From assembly GCA_041687075.1 (NCBI GenBank), contig JAWLCO010000006.1:7482-71481 (forward strand): a DNA stretch of 64,000 nucleotides, in the 5' to 3' direction. A program made the position numbers and the translations under genes. Source of the stretch: ZC4RG25 sp041687075. Its GTDB lineage: Bacteria; Pseudomonadota; Alphaproteobacteria; Rhizobiales; Hyphomicrobiaceae. The notes beneath the pieces were generated by a model that worked only from the letters and a program-made list of their open reading frames with translations, did no database searches and had not been told where the DNA came from. The first letter of the stretch is position 1, and each line of letters begins with the position of its first letter. Below, in pieces: positions 60,518 to 64,000 of this stretch.

Positions 60518-61579
60518 ATGAGATCTTTTGGTAGAGCACTGTTCGCAGCAGGTGCAGGCCTGTTGATGACGGCAGCGGTGCAGCCGGCTTCTGCGCAGAA
60601 CAAACTCGAGCTCAACATGGCCACGCCCTGGGCGGGTGGTCACTGGATCGAGATCGGCGCGAAGCGCTATGCCGAGAATGTCGAGCTTTTGACCGAGGGG
60701 CGTATCAAGATCAACGTTTTCCCCGCCGGTGCACTCGGCCCTGCGCTGAAGGTCACCGAAACGGTGCAGAAGGGCGTTGCTGACGTCGGTCACAGTTGGC
60801 CCGGTTACGATTGGGCGATCGATCGCACCGGCGCAATCTTCAGCGGCTGGCCGGCCGGTCCGAACCCCGAAGAAATGATGATGTGGCTCTACAATGGCGG
60901 CGGGGCCGAGCTCTGGAAGCAGTGGCGCAAGGAAAAGTTCGACATCGTCGCCATTCCCTGCGGCGTGCTTGAAACAGAGTTCTTCATGCACTCCCACAAG
61001 CCGATCCGCACGCCGGAGGATCTGAAGGGCCTGAAGCTGCGTACTTCGTCCTCATGGGCCGAGATCGCGCCGACGCTTGGCGCGTCCACAGTGGTGTTGC
61101 CGGGCTCCGAAGTTTTCAGTGCGCTGGAGCGTAAGGTCGTCGACGCCATCGAATGGGGTGGCCCTGGCATCAATCTCTCCGAGGGCTTCCACAAGATCGC
61201 GAAGTACGTCATCACGCCGGGTCTGCACGCCCCGTCAGGCGCGCACGACTGCATCTTCAATAACGACACCTGGGCAAAGATCGGCGATACCGACAAGAAG
61301 CTCCTCGAGGCGGCTGGTCGCCTGACCATGTTCGAGACCTACCTCGGCTACGCGAAGAGCGACATCGGCGCGTACAAGGAGATCAAGGCGAATCCCAACG
61401 TCGAGATGGTGCGGGTCGAGCAGAGCCTCGTCGATGCGGTCATGAAGGCGTCCAACGATTGGGCTGCCAAGCAGTCGGAGTCGAATGAGTGGTTCAAGAA
61501 GGCCTATGAGCATCAGGCGGCCTTCATGCAGAGCATCAAGCCGATCAGCGAGTTCCGTTTCGCAACGGGAACGCGCTGA
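60518..61579 (+). CDS. dctP: TRAP transporter substrate-binding protein
   Basis: DctP-type proteins bind an organic acid in the periplasm and hand it to the QM permease. The 353-residue protein has a signal peptide (RALFAAGAGLLMTAAVQPAS, then AQ). It also has RIKINVFPAGALGPALKVTE, LKGLKLRTSSSWAE with the conserved carboxylate-binding Arg, and WGGPGINLSEGFHKIAKYV. GAGGAAATATCGAA precedes the ATG. The ligand class resembles the solute-binding proteins of carboxylates, but which one is not clear. A strong hairpin follows it. Confidence 0.92.
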   Translation: MRSFGRALFAAGAGLLMTAAVQPASAQNKLELNMATPWAGGHWIEIGAKRYAENVELLTEGRIKINVFPAGALGPALKVTETVQKGVADVGHSWPGYDWAIDRTGAIFSGWPAGPNPEEMMMWLYNGGGAELWKQWRKEKFDIVAIPCGVLETEFFMHSHKPIRTPEDLKGLKLRTSSSWAEIAPTLGASTVVLPGSEVFSALERKVVDAIEWGGPGINLSEGFHKIAKYVITPGLHAPSGAHDCIFNNDTWAKIGDTDKKLLEAAGRLTMFETYLGYAKSDIGAYKEIKANPNVEMVRVEQSLVDAVMKASNDWAAKQSESNEWFKKAYEHQAAFMQSIKPISEFRFATGTR

Positions 61580-61595
61580 GCACGAGCTGACAAGG

Positions 61596-61623
61596 GCGAC
61601 GCCGCTCGCGGCGTCGCTTTTTT
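61596..61623 (+). terminator. intrinsic terminator between dctP and dctQ
   Basis: A 9-bp perfect stem, GCGACGCCG (61596-61604) and CGGCGTCGC (61609-61617), with a CTCG loop is followed by six T residues. It lies inside the transporter operon and would reduce permease expression relative to the binding protein. Confidence 0.9.
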
Positions 61624-61641
61624 CTCTTTCAAGGGGCGCCC

Positions 61642-62154
61642 ATGGCCATCGTCAGGTTTGTCGGATTGCTCTCGCTTTGGTCAGGCCGGCTCGGCGCGGT
61701 AATCGTGCTCCCGCTGGTGTTCGCCATGGTGTTCGAGGTCATCAGTCGCTATGCCTTTTCGGCGCCGACCATGTGGGCCTTCGAGGTCAGTTACATGATG
61801 ATGGGCACGATCTTCCTGCTCGGCCTGTCCTATGCGCTGCTGGTGAACCAGCACGTCAACGTCGACTTCATTCACCAGCGCCTGCCCCGTCGCGCGATCG
61901 CCCTGATCGACGCTGTGGGATACACGATACTTACCTGCATGCTTTTCTGGATGCTGACAGCGCTTGCGCAGAACGTCATCGACACGTACCGCACGGGTGA
62001 GGGCTCGGGCCTCTCGGCCTGGAATCCGAAGATCTGGCCGTATCGCGCCATATATGCCGTGGGTTTTGCGCTGTTTGCGCTGCAGAGCTTGGCAAAAACG
62101 ATCGAGAACGTGCTGGTCGTGGCTGGCCGTTGGCCGGAGGGCGCCCAGCAATGA
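61642..62154 (+). CDS. dctQ: TRAP transporter small permease
   Basis: The 170-residue protein has four membrane helices and the family pattern MVFEVISRYAFSAPTMWAFE, with a YAFSAPTMWA block at the helix 1-2 junction and WNPKIWPYRAIYAVGFALFA before helix 4. DctQ is the small membrane subunit that pairs with DctM. AAGGGGCG precedes the ATG. Its stop overlaps the dctM ATG (ATGA), indicating coupled translation. Confidence 0.92.
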   Translation: MAIVRFVGLLSLWSGRLGAVIVLPLVFAMVFEVISRYAFSAPTMWAFEVSYMMMGTIFLLGLSYALLVNQHVNVDFIHQRLPRRAIALIDAVGYTILTCMLFWMLTALAQNVIDTYRTGEGSGLSAWNPKIWPYRAIYAVGFALFALQSLAKTIENVLVVAGRWPEGAQQ

Positions 62155-63467
62155 CCGCTGACTACGTGCTTTGGATGTTCCCGGCGCTGATGGCGCTGAT
62201 CTTCATGGGATTTCCCGTCGCATTCTCCATGATGCTGACGGCACTGGGCTTCGGCCTCCTGCGCTTCGGCGACACGCTGGTGCATCAGCTCGTTTCGCGA
62301 GTGGATGATATCGCCACGAACTATGTGCTGGGTGCAATTCCGCTCTTCATATTCATGGGCTCGATTCTCGAGCGCGCAGGCATTGCCGAGCGTCTTTTCG
62401 ATGCGCTCTACATGTGGACGCGCCGATTGCCGGGCGGGCTTGCGATCGCCGCGCTTCTCATGTGCACGATCTTCGCGGCGGCGAGTGGCGTTGTCGGTGC
62501 GACCGAGACTCTGGTCGGAATGCTGGCTATCCCTGCGATGCTCAAGCGGCGATATGGAAACACGCTCATTTCCGGGACGATCTGCGGAGGCGGCTCGCTG
62601 GGAACCATCATTCCGCCCTCGGTGCCGGTGGTCGTGCTTGCGCCTATAGCTGCTCTTCCGGTCGGCGATCTTCTTGCCGGAATCCTGTTCCCCGGTCTGA
62701 TGATGGCAAGCCTGTTCATTCTCTACATCGTGACCGCTTGCGTCGTGAAACCGGATTTGGCGCCGGCGGATCCGGAGCCGGACGATCGCACGTTCCTCGA
62801 AAAGATCCGGTTCACCCTGATTGCGATCGTGCCTCCGGCATTTCTGATCTTCACGGTGCTTGGCACGCTGTTCATGGGGCTGGCAACGCCGACGGAAGCG
62901 GCAGCCTGCGGCTCATTCGGTGTTCTGCTGCTTGCAGTCCTCTATCGCAAGCTGACCTGGACGCTGCTGTACCAGGCGGCTTTGCAGACCGTCTCGATCA
63001 CTGCGATGATTCTGGCGATCGTGCTCGCGGGCAGCATGTTTGCCGGCGTTTTCTTCGCCTCAGGAGGAATGTCCGCGACCAAAGGTATTCTCGACGCATT
63101 CGGCCTCTCACCATGGTCGCTTGTCGCAATCATCCTGTTCGTGTCGTTCATTCTGGGCTTCATCATCGATCTCATCTCGATCGTGCTCATCGTTGTGCCG
63201 ATCGCAATGCCGCTGGTGAAGAGCTTCGGAATCGATCCATTGTGGTTCGCGGTCATTTTCCTCGTCACGCTACAGACGAGCTATCTGACACCGCCCATGT
63301 CGCCTTCGATTTTCTATCTGAAAGCCATTGCCCCACCGAGCATGAAGCTCAAGGACATGTACTGGGGGGTCATACCATTCATCCTCTGCCAGGTCGTGGT
63401 TGTCGTTGCTCTGCTCAGCTTCCCCGAGCTTGCAACCTGGCTGCCGAAAGCCCTGTACGGCAACTGA
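62151..63467 (+). CDS. dctM: TRAP transporter large permease
   Basis: DctM is the 12-helix translocation subunit. This 438-residue protein has LIFMGFPVAFSMMLTALGFG, NYVLGAIPLFIFMGSILERAG, the GGSLGTIIPPSVPVVVLAPI block and a C-terminal TPPMSPSIFYLKAIAPP, all characteristic. The start was set at 62151 (overlapping the dctQ stop) and not at 62130. An aspartate dehydrogenase-like gene follows after 34 bp and is probably in the same operon. Confidence 0.95.
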   Translation: MTADYVLWMFPALMALIFMGFPVAFSMMLTALGFGLLRFGDTLVHQLVSRVDDIATNYVLGAIPLFIFMGSILERAGIAERLFDALYMWTRRLPGGLAIAALLMCTIFAAASGVVGATETLVGMLAIPAMLKRRYGNTLISGTICGGGSLGTIIPPSVPVVVLAPIAALPVGDLLAGILFPGLMMASLFILYIVTACVVKPDLAPADPEPDDRTFLEKIRFTLIAIVPPAFLIFTVLGTLFMGLATPTEAAACGSFGVLLLAVLYRKLTWTLLYQAALQTVSITAMILAIVLAGSMFAGVFFASGGMSATKGILDAFGLSPWSLVAIILFVSFILGFIIDLISIVLIVVPIAMPLVKSFGIDPLWFAVIFLVTLQTSYLTPPMSPSIFYLKAIAPPSMKLKDMYWGVIPFILCQVVVVVALLSFPELATWLPKALYGN

Positions 63468-63501
63468 TCGATTCAGAAGAGTCGGCTCTGAGCAGGCGGA
63501 A

Positions 63502-64000
63502 ATGAAGCCACGCCGAATAGCTCTGATCGGGTTCGGTGCGATCGCGGCGGATCTCACGAGGGAACTGCTCGAGCGGCGCGATCCCAGGTACGAAATCGGC
63601 GTTCTTCTCAATCCAGGCTCCGCAACTGCAGCGCGCCTACCGACAGGTTGTGTGCTGCTGACTGGGATCGATGGTCTGCGGGAATTCGCGCCTGCCCTCG
63701 TCGTCGAAGCTGCCGGGCACAGTGCGGTTGGTACCCACGTGCGGGCCTGCCTGCAGATAGGGCTTCCGGTCGTCATCACCTCTGTAGGCGCGCTGCATGA
63801 TCCGGCACTCGTCTCAGAGCTGAAATCCATCGCCGAGGCGAATGGTGGGCGCATCCTGCTGCCATCCGGGGCACTGGGCGGGCTCGACTACGTTCGCGCA
63901 ACGAGCGGGACGTCCGAGCTTGCCGTGCGCTACCTGTCTCGAAAACCGCCGTCAGCATGGAAGGCAGAGCTGCGACAGCTGGGTTATGATCCGGATAACC
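63502..64000 (+). CDS. aspartate dehydrogenase-like protein (NadX family), 5' part
   Basis: The gene is cut by the right edge; 166 codons are visible. It begins with a Rossmann loop RIALIGFGAIAADLTRELLE, followed by VVEAAGHSAVGTHVRACL, VVITSVGALHDPALVSELK and the family mark LPSGALGGLDYVRA, then VRYLSRKPPSAWK. These are the features of L-aspartate dehydrogenase, which oxidises aspartate to iminoaspartate with NAD(P). In a catabolic gene group it may act on a related amino acid and not serve NAD synthesis. Nothing further can be said without the C-terminal half. Confidence 0.85.
   Translation, partial: MKPRRIALIGFGAIAADLTRELLERRDPRYEIGVLLNPGSATAARLPTGCVLLTGIDGLREFAPALVVEAAGHSAVGTHVRACLQIGLPVVITSVGALHDPALVSELKSIAEANGGRILLPSGALGGLDYVRATSGTSELAVRYLSRKPPSAWKAELRQLGYDPDN

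Overview
The window is about 64 kb of high-GC, densely coded chromosomal DNA from an alphaproteobacterium, most likely of the order Hyphomicrobiales (Rhizobiales). Evidence: DivK next to a REC-REC-GGDEF PleD, an EipB-type envelope protein, a DUF3572 protein, a phasin and class I PHA synthase, an Omp25/31-like barrel, the alaC-hom-glpX order, and pyrB followed by a dihydroorotase homologue without its metal ligands. There is no phage, plasmid, IS element or CRISPR array. The genome assignment is an inference from gene content; no rRNA is present.

Layout. 1-6.9 kb: end of a BCCT transporter, panC, the proline-catabolic enzyme PutA, then a VWA protein paired with a membrane J-domain protein. 6.9-12.3 kb: a D,D-carboxypeptidase with a SPOR domain, a phasin with its own promoter and terminator, and the clpS-clpA operon. 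12.4-18.3 kb: mostly minus-strand housekeeping genes (NAD(P)-binding protein, HIT, GNAT-like, SMR exporter, GDPD, EipB, ROK kinase, DUF3572). A two-hairpin guanidine-II riboswitch lies in front of the SMR exporter. 18.4-20.3 kb: divK-pleD cell-cycle signalling. 20.3-28.1 kb: a 0.6-kb gene-poor stretch, NUDIX-rpmG, DUF983, RNase R, topoisomerase I. 28.2-32.3 kb: pyrB-pyrC'-plsY-dprA operon. 32.6-39.8 kb: MFS transporter, outer-membrane protein, beta-hydroxyacid dehydrogenase next to tRNA-Val, a cysteine-rich DUF6455 protein with an FNR/FixK-type box, metY, phaC. 39.9-43.9 kb: small lipoprotein, then alaC-hom-glpX. 44-47.5 kb: a glycosyltransferase-like gene, a FAD/Rieske oxidoreductase, and a divergent HxlR regulator/FMN reductase pair with a direct-repeat operator. 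47.6-50 kb: two tandem, translationally coupled exported glucosaminidase-like paralogues sharing an unassigned C-terminal domain. 50.1-55.1 kb: folB carrying an SDR tail, several conserved hypothetical genes, RNase T2 and an M20 peptidase. 55.2-58 kb: ppdK. 58.2 kb to the end: a probable catabolic unit (cupin, flavoprotein dehydrogenase, TRAP transporter P-Q-M, aspartate dehydrogenase-like enzyme) cut by the window edge.

The non-coding DNA holds two families of short tandem/inverted repeats. One is a heptamer-like GCGAATA family (three copies) and the other an octamer CGACTTCA family (two copies). Both sit in intergenic gaps, mostly between convergent genes. The most useful specific observations are the guanidine-II riboswitch, the metal-ligand-free dihydroorotase, the SDR remnant fused to FolB, the duplicated glucosaminidase pair, and the incomplete catabolic cluster at the right edge.
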